64,000 nt of DNA from Cyathus striatus (taxonomy: Eukaryota > Basidiomycota > Agaricomycetes > Agaricales > Nidulariaceae): positions 2,294,001-2,358,000 of the forward strand of contig JAOVFP010000014.1 of NCBI GenBank assembly GCA_025738555.1, read 5' to 3'. This document shows, one piece after another, positions 35,960 to 46,568 of this stretch. The notes under the pieces were generated by a model. It worked only from the letters and a program-made list of their open reading frames with translations, searched no databases and had not been told where the DNA came from. The position numbers and the translations under genes are program-made. The stretch's first letter is position 1; every line of letters starts with the position of its first letter.

Positions 35960-37640
35960 GGCAGAAACACCTCTTGACGATGTTTTACCACATCCGGTCT
36001 TTCATGTCCATCAATGAATTGTCCATTGGAAGCTGCTACCCAATGATATCCCATTAATGCCATCCATCGCTGAGCAGTGGCTAGCGAAACCGTTTTCTTC
36101 AATCGTAAATGGACTTTTACATCAGGAAGGTCCAAGTAGTCAACAATGTCCTGTGCACGGACATACTTCCCCACACTTTGGAGGTGAAGTCTCAGCTCCT
36201 GCGCGATATCTTCATGTTCTAACATTGACTCTTTCCATGTCCCATAATTATTTACTGGGAGTCTTTTTCGATCTGTTATGAAGTCACGTAACCATTTTCG
36301 AAGTTGCTTTGCATAGTACTTTCCACAACCAACTGTTCTTGCCGCAAATAAAGAAGATTCTTTCCATGTGATTTGAGGACCTCTCTCCTCAGTATACATG
36401 TACAACACAGTGCGCATGTCTTCGAGGCGCTGTCTTGTTAGGAGGTCAAAGCCAGGGTCTTTGTACCCATATCCTGTTTTTCTTCTTGGTTTGATAATAG
36501 CACAAAGACACTCGAGTGCTGCAAGTGCTTCAACACGGTTAGGTGGTTCATGAAGCAGTGGGTTGTTTCTTGGACCATAAATAGGTTCAGATGGCTCTCT
36601 ATTATCTTCTGGGTCGTCTTCGCCTTCATCGTTCTCATCATCAATTACATCTACAAAGCCTCCATCTTCAACATCGTCATATTCTGTAAGAACATTGTGT
36701 TGTGACTGAATGTCAGTGGTATTATTGACGCTAACATGTTCAATATTAATAAATTGCAGAATCTCCTTTTGTGCCGTGTCAAACTCAGCTTGTGCACGAA
36801 TACATTGCTGGCCTGCTAAAGTAGCAGTTTCGATTGCACGCTGTGCGATTTGAGCCTTTTTGACAGCAGTGTCTCGATGTGTCAATGAACAAGATACACT
36901 GGCCTGTTTTTTTGCTATTTCTGCAATGTTTACTGCATTTACAGCGCAGTCTGCTGCTAACTTTGCTCATCCAGCTACCAGATCCAATGATAGCTTTGTT
37001 CTCTCGAGGCGATCTGCTAAACACTGCTTTTCATGGACATATAGCATCTTTTCATGAAGAAGGTCATCCAGTTGACTCTGTGGATCAATGTGGCTTCCAT
37101 CCATGATGTCTGTATCGCATAGTTCAACCTGTGGTTCAATTGTGGACTGGATTATATCTGGCTCAAGGTCTCCACTTGCACCAGTTAAAGGTAATGTGTC
37201 GCAATGCCAACTCTGCAGTGACACACTTCTCATACAGTCAGCTGTAGTTGGTGCACCTGCTGTGTGTGACATGTTGCAAGATGCTGGTGATGCGCTTCGC
37301 ATAGTGTATGTACTGCCTGACTGTACAGTGTTGCATCGTGATGGGGATGCACTTCTTGCATGCCATAGGTTATTTACAACAGATGAAACATCTGTAAGAA
37401 TCTGCAAGAGCGGATTCTTCTTCTGTACTTTTGCTCTTGTGCTGTTGTCATGCTAAATAAATGCTTAGATGTTTAGATATGAACTTGACATGTGCCCATA
37501 CCACTGTGTTCTCCACATCATCTCTATTGCACTCCTCAGCTTCATCATGTGAACACTTTCTTGAGCCCCATAAATTGTCCTGGAGCCGTTTTCTCTTATT
37601 GGATACTGAATTAAACCATTGCATTGTCAACCTTACTCGC
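35960..37640 (-). pseudogene. DDE transposase, N-terminal half (5' part of split gene)
   Basis: One frame runs from about 37,410 to the LTR junction at 35,960, ending ..RPDVVKHRQEVFLP. The catalytic half resumes beyond the retrotransposon at about 18,180. Features are an N-terminal coiled-coil-like region (QLDDLLHEKMLYVHEKQCLA), an acidic stretch (VIDDENDEGEDD), and a helix-turn-helix-like zone with YAKQLRKWLRDFITDRKRLP and RLKKTVSLATAQRWMALMGY. That zone resembles the DNA-binding part of this transposase type. A TGA at about 36,965 interrupts the frame. A further 5' exon is likely near 37,500-37,640 (VSNKRKRLQDNLWGSRK). Together with 16,882-18,180 the gene would encode roughly 950 residues. 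Confidence 0.75.
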
Positions 37641-37944
37641 AATTTGCACCAGGACCCTTACGCTAGTGGTGCCACAGGCGCTTCACCATATATCTTATCT
37701 CTATACCTACCATTTGTGGCAACAATGCACTGATTTGATATCATCATAGTCATATCTTACTTGCCTGAAATATAATAACTACCACAAGTGTAAAATACTA
37801 TTTCAAACACTTGGTAGCTATAAGAATGAAATACATTGAGAATACAATGTCCAGATTCCAATATATCTTTCTGTCCCATGTTGTAACGCTTATATCACGT
37901 GGGGTGGTCGAGTATGTATGAGGTATATCTTACCTTGCATTCAG

Positions 37945-38349
37945 AAATCTATAAATACAGCAGTACTAATAATACCGTGTGATATATATAGCTCGCTTAT
38001 GGTCAACAGGTCCCGAGTTCGATTCCAACCTCAGCCTGACTTCCAATTGAATGTTGTATAGTATTGCTCACATCCTTGGTTCATCTGGTGCACAAGTAAT
38101 TATATTGGAGCTTGTATAGGTATATTTCTTATTTCATTTTAACACACCTAGTGCTCAAAGTTCCTTACCAGACGACCATGCTTCAGTTAGCCTTAGATGA
38201 TCAGATCTTGCTTAAGTGACCCTAAGTACACTAAGTGAAACTGAAGAACTGAAACCGAAATCGTAATATATAACCGAGAAGCCGCAATGCCAGACGCCGG
38301 AGCTCAATTACAATTGATGCATTTGAGCGTGGTCGTTAGACTTTCCATA
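37945..38349. repeat. Right terminal inverted repeat of the DNA transposon
   Basis: The complement of 14,709-15,292 with one gap of about 180 bases. The outer end CGTTAGACTTTCCATA is followed by GTAATC. Near 38,005 the arm contains AGGTCCCGAGTTCGATTCC, which fits the internal B-box/T-arm consensus of tRNA genes. The left arm has a decayed version (GGGATTGAACTCAGGACCT). Confidence 0.75.
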
Positions 38350-40260
38350 GTAATCGACATCGTAACCGCAGCTGGGCTGAGACGCTCAATGACCCCATTG
38401 ACCAAGAGTGCTTACCATGTGCCCACTATATCTCTATGAGATATATACCCCCATCGTTCCAAATCGCCCACCCAGCTATGAGTAGAACACTTGTTGTTCA
38501 TCAGGCATGAGAATAAGATGTGGAAAGATGTTGATGAAGATAGCTTATGTCGATTGAACGGTAGATGTGACAGATCGAGATGTCAATAAACTATGCTTGG
38601 AGCATGTTCGTCGTTAGGAGATAGTCAGGAGTAAGAGACTGCAACGATGTGGACAATGAGCAGAGCTAGATTCAAGGAGCTAGAGGACAGTGGCAGTCAC
38701 GGCAAACGAACAGAGTGTGAGGAATTGGAATGGAAACACAATGTATACATTAGCGCGCGCTAGGCGTTTATCTTAATAACTGAGATTCTTATCAGCTTCA
38801 AACTGAGCGAGTCCACAACCAGACTCCAAACCAGTCGCTTGCGCGTTCGTTTGGCTAACGCCGTTAACTCCGTAGAAGTTGGAACTTGAACGCGCTACAG
38901 CGACTGGCACAACCTGTGAATATGGTCACGTGCTATGGCAAATTCACACACATCATCAAAAGTCACGCTTATGCAAACACTTTCCCTCTGTTTTACACTT
39001 AGACGAGTTGCAAATAAGTTTAATGAATTATTGTAGTTGATTTGGTGCTGCTGAAAATGTGTTCTATATTGTTATAATATATGCAAGTGAATGTATGTAA
39101 TATTTTTTACAGTATTTTTGAAGCTCCTCAGTGACCAGTCCTTAGTTTATGATATCTAATAGTATTCCAGCATCTTTGGTTGAAAGACTGAAAATACAAA
39201 TAGTTTAAAGGTGCTGTACCCATTGAAGTCATCTTCTTTATATATTCTATAGTGTACACTACTATATTAGTACTGTAATATTTATATGACTCTATGATAA
39301 GCCAGTTTGTAAAAAATCGAGTTTTGAACCAAACTCTTTTCATATTGCTATGTAAATTGAAATATATGTAAGGAACTGTCTCCATTCTCTTATTCCAAAT
39401 GCGCGTCAATATTTGGTGAGAAATAAAAGATATATCAGTGAAATATGGTCTGAAATTCATGAATTATTGCCTGTTTGAAGTTACAAGTTAGTTTAATAGT
39501 TATGCACACATACTTTGCACATTAGACATAGAGATCCTCTATACTCATATGTACAATGACAGTATATAGCTATGTAGAAATATGTGGGATAAGAACCATA
39601 AAGCATAAAGGAAGTGCACTCAGAATGGAAGAAAGGCATTAATAGACTGAAACATATTCTAACATTCTCCAAAAGTTCTTGAGACAATTAAAGAATGGCC
39701 CAACGAGAGATGAGCATTGAGCAAGCGAGACTTTTGATGAAAAAATATTACACACATTCACTTGCATATATTATCACGATATCTAACATATTTTCAGAAG
39801 CACCAAATCAACTACAATAATCCATTAAACTTACCTGCAACTCATCTAAGTGTAAAATGGGGCGAGAGCGTTTGCGTAAGCGCGACTTTTGATGATGTGT
39901 GCGAATTTGCCCATGGCACGTGACCATATTTACAGGTTGTGCCAGTCGCTGTAGCGCGTTCAAGTTCAAACTTCTACGGAGTTAACGGCGTTAGCCAAAC
40001 GAACGCGCGAGCGACTGGTTTGGAGTCTGGTCCACAACTGGCTATCTAGATGATAGTTGCAATCGATCCAACGATCATATGGCATTATGAACGATGCATT
40101 CACAGCTAATATCTCTTAAGTTCCCTCAAGACCCTACGAAGTTCATCCTAGCCAATTAGTCGGTGCTTTGATCGAACACATTCACTTTATTACCACCAGG
40201 ATCCGGCAGATGGATGTTAATAGCGCCGAGCCAGTGATTCGTTTGTGATAACAGCTCGAA
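38350..40260 (+). repeat. Dispersed repeat R, distal portion, interrupted by a MULE
   Basis: Resumes the R copy broken at 14,708: CAGCTGGGCTGAGACG near 38,370, GATGTGGACAATGAG near 38,645 and GCGTTTATCTTA near 38,765. It then breaks at 38,819, resumes at 40,030 with TGGCTATCTAGATGATAGTTG, and runs on through AGTTCATCCTAGCCAATTAG near 40,140, as at 3,600. Confidence 0.6.
38820..40029. mobile_element. MULE-like non-autonomous element with 9-bp duplication
   Basis: Starts CAGACTCCAAACCAGTCGC and ends with the inverted form. TIRs of about 300 bases pair 38,820-39,120 with 39,730-40,029. The sequence GTCCACAAC flanks both ends exactly (38,811-38,819 and 40,030-40,038). A 9-base duplication with long TIRs is typical of the Mutator superfamily. 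The 600-base interior has no transposase. The R copy at 3,410 shows the undisrupted site with one GTCCACAAC. Confidence 0.9.
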
Positions 40261-40329
40261 GGTCAGAAATTAAACGGATATCGTGTGCGCGATCTTATGC
40301 AATTACAACTATTGCATCACAGATGATAA

Positions 40330-40535
40330 CTTGCTATAAGGTGAATCACAACTCACGTACCCACAACCATTTTTACCTTAGGATTATCGACGATGTAGCT
40401 TTTCTTCCTAACATATTCAGTGACTGATAGATTATTTAAGACATCGATTCTGTGCAGTGTCAGCCAACGTGCCACGATATAGTTCGAGTCCAATCTTCGA
40501 GAAGACTTGAGCGCGGAGTGCTGAATGAAGTGTGG
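40330..40535 (-). pseudogene. Decayed relative of the remnant at 3,906-4,131
   Basis: The minus strand shows RIDVLNNLSVTEYVRKKSYI and VDNPKVK in one frame, aligning with VLNNLPVTG..YIIDNPKMK of the other copy. A stop follows GT near 40,350. The family was not recognised. It appears to belong to the region shared by R and the upstream parts of the membrane-family genes. Confidence 0.3.
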
Positions 40536-40634
40536 AGGTTCTATTCATCGATCTATAGAATGAATCACGGCTGATTGCACAGGGATGTAAGCCAACCAAT
40601 CGGCGAGTCACCAGCCATTGCTTTCAGAAATATT

Positions 40635-40822
40635 AGTCCAATTATACACTTAAATTAGATGCATTATCACTCGTATTAACGCACCGTGAAGTGCCACAGA
40701 ACTGCTTCTTATCATTCCTTTGATCTCATGAAATGCGTGTAGTTGATGGGTGTCCCGATCCCTATAATACGAAGCATAAATCTATCATACTTGCGAAATC
40801 CTGTTGAAGCTGACCCCTAACT
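40635..40822 (+). promoter_or_regulatory. Promoter region of membrane-family copy 3
   Basis: Contains AGTCCAATTATACACTTAA near 40,643, the block shared with the other copies, and a TATA-like CCCTATAATACGAAGCATAA near 40,760, about 60 bases before the ATG. Confidence 0.5.
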
Positions 40823-42136
40823 ATGCCACAAATTTCTCTCGAAAAAGCATCCCTTGTATCTGCTTACCTTGAGGAAAGTCCAACCCTCATGAAAATGACA
40901 ACAGCTAAACATTAACTCTTCGACTTTAGGGACTGGCATATAGTAAGGATTAAATACAGGCTGGTGTGATTCTAAAATCTAAAGTCCACAATAACCGGCA
41001 ACGCAGGCCTCTTCCTATGCCTCTTTGTAGTGACGCTGTACTTATACTTCAATCCCGCTTATAACAATGGAAGACCGGACAATCATACATCGGTAATTGA
41101 ATATCTATATACAAATGAAAGAGGTTTAGTGACGAATATTTTAAAGGTCATGATAAGCATTTCCGCTATTATGTTTTTTATCGCCACATTTCACCTTGCT
41201 ATTGATTGTTACCGCATTCTCCAAGCTTTCGTTGATAAACGTCTCGATCCGTCTGGACCAATTTCATATCTTGGCGATAACAAGGTTTGGCACTACATTC
41301 TTAAAGACTTTCTTTTTGGAGCTCAACAAACTCTTGGTAGTGTTGCTGCGGTGAGTTTGCCGTTTAAATACCTCCGTAGTGATGTTTTGAACAAACTGTT
41401 AGATATATCGTACATGGGTACTATGGAGCTACAACTGGAAGATCATTGTTTTTCCTATTCTATTACTTGTCATTAACATAAGTATGCTTTTCTCGCCAGT
41501 TGACTATAATCTAAATATCTCATGCTTATATGTGCATAGTTGCTGGCTGCTTTATTTTGGCTCAAAATTCAATATTTGATTCCAATATGCTTCAAAGGTT
41601 GACCTGGACATACGACTCAGTTGCCTTCTCTTTGAGTGCTATCACTGTTGGACTCATGAGCTACCGAATTTGGAGTACAAACAGAAATGCGGCCAACTAT
41701 CGTGTTGGCGAATGTCAACTACTATCCATTATGTGGATTCTGATAGAGTCTGCAGCTCTACAGATAGTAACGGAATTCTTACTTATGGTTTTATACTTCT
41801 TACAATCTCCATACGCTGTACTACTTGAATGCATCACACCGATAGTTGTGAGTTTTCAGTTTACGGCGTAAATCTTCGTGCAGTTTTAACCACTCAATTT
41901 GGATGTAGGGTATAACATTCAACTCGATCGCTGTCCGCGTAAAACTACAGTCACTCAAGGAGGTCGGAATGCAGACACAGGATACAAATATCCCAGTTCA
42001 AACCATCGAAAGTATGCCTCTGCCTAGCATTAAGATAAATGTTACGAAAAAATTTGAGGACAACGTAAAAGAATCTAAAAAGGCACCCAAAGAACACCTG
42101 AATGTTCCGTATAATGACATAGTGATGGTTTCTTGA
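40823..42136 (+). CDS. Seven-TM membrane protein family, copy 3 (splice-site lesion)
   Basis: Exon 1 is 40,823-40,873 and starts MPQISLEKASLVSAYLE. The next bases are GAAAGT where the other copies have GTAAGA or GTAGGT, so the first donor is lost. The remaining exons are sound: a 13-base exon 2, exon 3 (41,007-41,092, LFLCLFVVTLYLYF), exon 4 (41,147-41,350), exon 5 from 41,403 (YRTWVLWSYNWK), a long exon 6 (TYDSVAFSLSAITVGLMSYR, LLSIMWILIESAALQIVTEF), and a last exon ending at TGA 42,134. Seven hydrophobic segments can be placed. The C-terminal tail is extended by about eight codons relative to copy 2 because the frame passes the usual stop. It may be a recent pseudogene, or the first intron may use a non-canonical donor. 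Function is unknown. Such proteins are expanded in basidiomycetes and look receptor-like. Confidence 0.65.
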
Positions 42137-42746
42137 AGGTAAGTTTCGGACAGAGCGTGCATAATTCGGCTTCATTTTTTAAAATGTAATCTTTTTTCAG
42201 ATTTTAAACTATTATTTGGACCTGCTTTTAGTATATAGTCTCTGTTATATGGCACATATAGTGGGTAACGTTTGACCGCCTTTGACATGATCCTGGTACA
42301 TGTTTCGAAAATTGAAAGCTGTACATGTTCATAATTTGTTGGGAATCGTGGATGATGACGACCTACATACTTATAAGCTTACCACAGGACCGCAACTTGA
42401 AGATAAAATATTAAATATGGACATAGTCACCAGATAGGTAGTCATTGAATTATCGTCATTGCCTTGCATACCAGTGATAATCGATAATTAGTAATAGTGA
42501 CCGGTTGACCCCTGGTCGAACGTCAATTAAGTATTTGACACCAGTTTGGCACGCGCACGTCTAAAGTGCGTGTATCATAAGTTTCCCACGCCCTGCAGTC
42601 GACGCTTTGACCACGTCGCGTCTCGGCCCCTCAAGGCCTCACGTTGGTTGATCCTCACAACCTTTCGTCCTCCTATTTCTCTTGCCCTGCTCAATTTCTT
42701 CTAATCCTCACATATACACCCTCAAAATGTCTACACAGCACTGTAC

Positions 42747-43286
42747 ATGCTGGCACCACTGCAAAGGCGGCAAAGACGTCTCACAACGTACATACATATG
42801 CGGTTTAGGGAGGATAAGGAGAGGGAGAGGAAGGCAAGGGAGGAGAAGAGGGCTAAAGCGAGGGAGAGGAGTAGGGTGAATAGTAGAGAGTGGAAAAGGA
42901 AGAAGAGGAGGGAAATGAGAGAGATGGAGAGAGAAAAAGAGAATGATACGAAGACGAAAATGAATGTAAGTTATGTTTGTCTTTTCGCTGGAAGACTTAC
43001 CTGTTTTCTTATCTCGATTTAGATACCATCTTCCTCCCCCTCAACTCCCCTTCATACTGAGATATCATCATCTCCATCAGCTCTCCTTCCACTTCCTACC
43101 ACTGATATACCCAAGGTTAACACTTTCCTCGCAACGGCATCACTTGTTACCACCCGACTTCTTCAGCCCATCCCAGTCACCGCTCAGGTGGAACACTATG
43201 TACCCGTATGGATTGCACAAGAAGCTCGTTGGCGATGCTTAGGCTGTTCCTCAAGTGATTGTTATCCTCACTGCTATACGTTCTAG
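42747..43286 (+). CDS. Small two-exon protein: charged coiled coil plus Cys-rich tail
   Basis: Exon 1 (42,747-42,965) encodes a 73-residue segment that is almost wholly Arg/Lys/Glu (REDKERERKAREEKRAKARE), a likely single helix or coiled coil. An intron with GTAAGT donor and TTTAG acceptor follows. Exon 2 (43,023-43,286) is Ser/Pro/Thr-rich and ends WIAQEARWRCLGCSSSDCYP plus HCYTF. The total is about 160 residues in one phase. A paralogue at 54,224-54,844 conserves the intron position and the tail (W-x-AQEA ... C-x2-C ... HCY). I do not recognise the family. The conserved tail suggests selection on that motif. A CT-rich stretch and CCTCACATATACACC precede the start. Confidence 0.6.
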
Positions 43287-43887
43287 ATCTGCTCGACGGG
43301 ATTCTATGTTGCTCGAGTTAATTTCCGCGTTTTACTAATACTTACAGATAACCGATGATTTCTTGGTAGCTCTAGCCTCTCTGAAGTCTGGTAGTTGAAT
43401 TATCTCAGTGGTAGAATGTTGCTAGACGAAATGTTTGGGACTCGTATGGTGAAATAAATCTGCAATTTTAGCTTGTACGTCTACTACATATTGATTCATA
43501 GTGGTCGTCTAAGAAGAACATTACATATATACATAGTTCAAGTTGCCAAGGTGATTCGATTATCTACTTACTCCTATCTGGCGCTTCGGCGGGTTCCTGA
43601 ACGGGTTCCCAGCAGATGTCCGACGAATACATTATTTGAATGAATACGATTCTTCCGCGAATAAGCAAAGCTTAGCTCGAAGCCTCAATTCCATGAGGAT
43701 TATTGCATTGCATTGCAGCTCTCAAACACGAGATCGTTGAACATTACGCCCTCATTACGAATAATAAAAAATAGGGCTGGCTAGCAGCAACACCCACTAC
43801 CTACTGAATAAAAAATAGGGTGTGGCAAGAGAATTAAGAACATTTACTAATAATCTAAATTTAAAGCACAGTAATTGATATAACAGA

Positions 43888-44256
43888 TTAAAATTTATAT
43901 ATTCGGTGTATATGAAGCTCATAAGTCTGGAAAAGAAACAGGTTGTGACAGGTGAGATTAAAATGAGAAAATGGAAATACTCTGGACAACTCAGATTTGT
44001 TAAACCTTTGGAGAAATTTAGCAGTGATGAAAACTGTAGTTCCTGGAATGAGTTTCCAAAAAATTTCCTTCAAAAGAAGGAGTAGTGAAAGTGAGGGAAT
44101 AGCCAACAAATGGGAATAGAAGTAAACATACATCAGCAAGTGCAAAGGAGATGAAGCAGATGTGGTAGTTGTCCCTATCAGGTGCAGATTTGAAAAATAC
44201 AGAAGAAGACTGGAGCTTGTCAGGAATGACAATAGTGTAGTAATGTCATATCCCAT
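43888..44256 (-). pseudogene. Unrecognised coding remnant
   Basis: The minus strand has coding-like segments in two frames: DKLQSSSVFFKSAPDRDNYH then HICFISFALAD, and after a possible 55-base intron (GTATGT..TGAAG) EIFWKLIPGTTVFITAKFL. The end, FPFSHFNLTCHN, resembles FFPVSDNFTCHN at the end of the remnant at 44.9 kb, so the two are probably related. Stops follow shortly. No family could be named. Confidence 0.3.
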
Positions 44257-44870
44257 ATTGCCTACCTCTGGACCTCTAGCCCATTACTCCACCTTTTCCT
44301 TTTATTACTCTGGACTTTGATTACACTCTTATTATTACCTATTGATTACTGTACATAGATTACTCTTGTTTCCTTCCTTCCATTCTACTGAGCTATCCCT
44401 CAGTAATGTAGTATACATCTCATAGTGAGTCACTTATCATTCTTAAGTGGGCCACTATCAGTCACACTTTACACCGCCATATGTGCTCACTTCTCTGACA
44501 TGTTTTATTATGTTCAATTCATTATAGTCTTCATTCTACATATGCCTACCCTGACTGTACTTCTCTGCTGTCCTTGGCCAGTGGCCTTTACTTACTCTGA
44601 GTCTCTAGTATTTAAGTAGCACTTGATTTGTACTTTAGTCCTTAGTTTCATATTGAACTACATCCTCACCCTTTCATCTGACTTGAGTTCCACCTCTTGT
44701 CTCTTCATCTCTTCTCTTCTCTGAAGGGCTTGCCCTTACTCCGAAATCCAGGACCAGGAATCCCAGGGGTGCAGCATATAAGCTGAAGCCAAAGTCTTAC
44801 CCCCTGAGTTCTCATTCTCTGCTTTCATCTCATACTCACCCCTCACTTCTCCATAGTCACCCCCTCATAC
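44257..44870. other. No gene seen
   Basis: Pyrimidine-rich sequence with repeated TTACTCT and CCTC segments. The block CTGAAGGGCTTGCCCTTACT near 44,722 is a short inverted repeat. Nothing can be supported as a gene. Confidence 0.4.
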
Positions 44871-44877
44871 TCCACTG

Positions 44878-45838
44878 TCAAGTCAGGCTAGGGGCATGGT
44901 TGTGACAAGTAAAGTTGTCACTAACTGGAAAAAATGTTAGAATGCGAGTATCCATATCTTCAATTTTTTGAAAAAACAATATTTGAATTTGGAAACATAT
45001 TCTTGTGTCATTATAGGATTGTGAAGGACACACTATGATGACAGCAAGGGAACCATCATTGTTACAAGAGCATGATTTAAATTCACCAAAGAAAGTCAAG
45101 ACCTGGCTATTACTGTACCATTACGATCAACTGTTCACGAGCTTTTTGCATGACAGCCATGTTCAGTTGGACCTTGTGTTCAATGACCTGTGTGATGTGT
45201 GACAAAACCCAAATATGTTCAAATTTAGGCTTGCGAGTGAAGCGAGCACTCACAAAATTTGACCTAGTTTCTTGTACCTCTGTTCAGACTTGGCTGTGAT
45301 GCGTGACAAATCCAGGTTCCATTCAAGTTCACGGCCCTGTGTGACAAGTGACTGAACAGTTGATCATAATGGTACAGTACCCTCAGCAGAACATCAGCTT
45401 GAGTAGGTAATATTAATTCCAAGAAAACATGCAAGAGTAGATAGATTCTGAAGTGAACATGAAGATTGCAAAATAGTTTCAAGAAAATAGTAATTCAAAT
45501 GATAAGGAGACAAGAATTGGGCACAACATGATTTACAAAGTCCAGGTGTGTTACTTGAAAAACATTTTCCTGAGAAGATATGATTTAGAAACTCATTAAT
45601 ATGTGGATAATTGCTAGCACTAGTGCTAATTCCATGGAGATTCATAACATATTTCAAACATTGCATAAACATAAATATATGTGATAATTCTTTCAGGTTT
45701 CCAACAATGGATTGAAACTATGATGAAAAATGAGCATCATCTAGATTACTAAGAAGAATATAACAAACATAGTTCAATTCAGGTGTTGTATGTGGAGGAA
45801 GGTTGGAAGAAGTTGTGACAGAGAGTGAAGAAGACATG
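44878..45838 (-). pseudogene. Unrecognised gene remnant interrupted by a MITE
   Basis: Minus-strand coding-like sequence starts MSSSLSVTTSSNLPPHTTPE near 45,838, meets a TAG after AHFSS, and continues FQSIVGNLKELSHIFMFMQC to LSTLACFLGINITYSS near 45,400. It is then broken by the MITE at 45,113-45,377 and continues SQVLTFFGEFKSCSCNNDGS to DNFTCHNHAPSLT near 44,880. The composition is uniform, with cysteine in a C-x2-C-C motif (CKSCCAQF). The family is unknown, and the end resembles the fragment at 43.9 kb. One stop plus the insertion make it non-functional. Confidence 0.4.
45113..45377. mobile_element. TA-flanked MITE, CTGTACCATT family, copy 2
   Basis: A 265-base unit starts CTGTACCATTACGATCAACT and ends with the inverted AGTTGATCATAATGGTACAG, with TA on both sides. 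It is the same family as 3,702-3,903. The interior has several GTGACA motifs and the direct repeat GCGAGTGAAGCGAGC. There is no coding capacity. Confidence 0.8.
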
Positions 45839-45849
45839 AAAGGGCTGTA

Positions 45850-46560
45850 GGTTATGAAAGTTAGTCAAGTTAAATAGAAAAAGGAATGTAACACACAATG
45901 TGAAATGGGGATTGATTTCAGCTAGTGAGAGATGAGGGGGAGTAAAGATAACACACAGTTCAAGATGGAAGCAAGGAAGATAGGAAATAAATATGACACA
46001 AGATTATATAGTAGTAGGATTTTCAATTGATAACATTTGATCTGAAATAGTAGTCCAATTCATAAGTGTACTAAATACATTTTGAATAGCTTTGGTTTCA
46101 ATAGTGGCAGGAGCCAATCAGGTTGAGATCCCAAAGTCAGATCTCAAAATTGCCTTTTCAGGATGTCAAGAGTCCCCTAAGACCCACTTACCTTAAAAGG
46201 TAGTGGGAATAATCTTGCAGTATCATAAGATAATCAGTCAGCCAGTCGCGTCGAAGAAACAGTATGGATCATCTCCTTTTGAAACATGGAACAAAGGTTA
46301 GAGTCTAGTATCGTTATCACCCATTCAATAGACAGGCTAAACGTAAGCATTGAACTAGGTTTTGATATCCAACCCAGGTCCAACCGTCCAATTATCATTC
46401 ATTTGACCTTAAAGTTTGATAATTAAGTACGGTATTTAAATGTAGTAGTGCCCACTGGCCGGGTCTCGCATCCCATAAAATGAATGCCTAGAACATTGTC
46501 ATTGTCGCTTCTAGCGCTACCACATCTACCTTCGTAACCACCATCGTTGAACTGTCGTTG
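45850..46560. other. No gene seen
   Basis: AT-rich spacer. GAAAGTGAGG-type purine stretches and a short polypurine run are present, but no frame or repeat could be supported. Confidence 0.4.
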
Positions 46561-46568
46561 ATCATCAT

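Larger units (their letters stand above)
14709..38349 (-). mobile_element. DNA transposon, interrupted (outermost element of the nest)
   Basis: The ends are inverted copies of each other: TATGGAAAGTCTAACG at 14,709 and CGTTAGACTTTCCATA ending at 38,349. GTAATC flanks both ends as a direct repeat and can be extended to TAGTAATC depending on where the boundary is drawn. Long TIRs of about 585 and 405 bases continue inward. Inside, on the minus strand, are a DDE transposase gene and an alpha-kinase gene, both disrupted. Without the Gypsy element and the MITE, the element would be about 5.8 kb. The superfamily is not certain. The transposase resembles Tc1/mariner/IS630-type DDE enzymes, but a 6-8 base duplication would be unusual for that group. 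A TA duplication reading of the same ends is also possible. Confidence 0.8.

Noticed and set aside
42682..42879. Alternative start MSTQHCTCWHHCKGGKD for the small Cys-rich gene
   Set aside because: It is in a different frame from the charged exon that joins the conserved second exon, and it is not shared with the paralogue.
43390..43450. tRNA gene candidate (TATCTCAGTGGTAGAATG resembles an A box)
   Set aside because: No matching T-arm or acceptor stem follows, and the D-stem does not pair well. It is at most a pseudo-tRNA.
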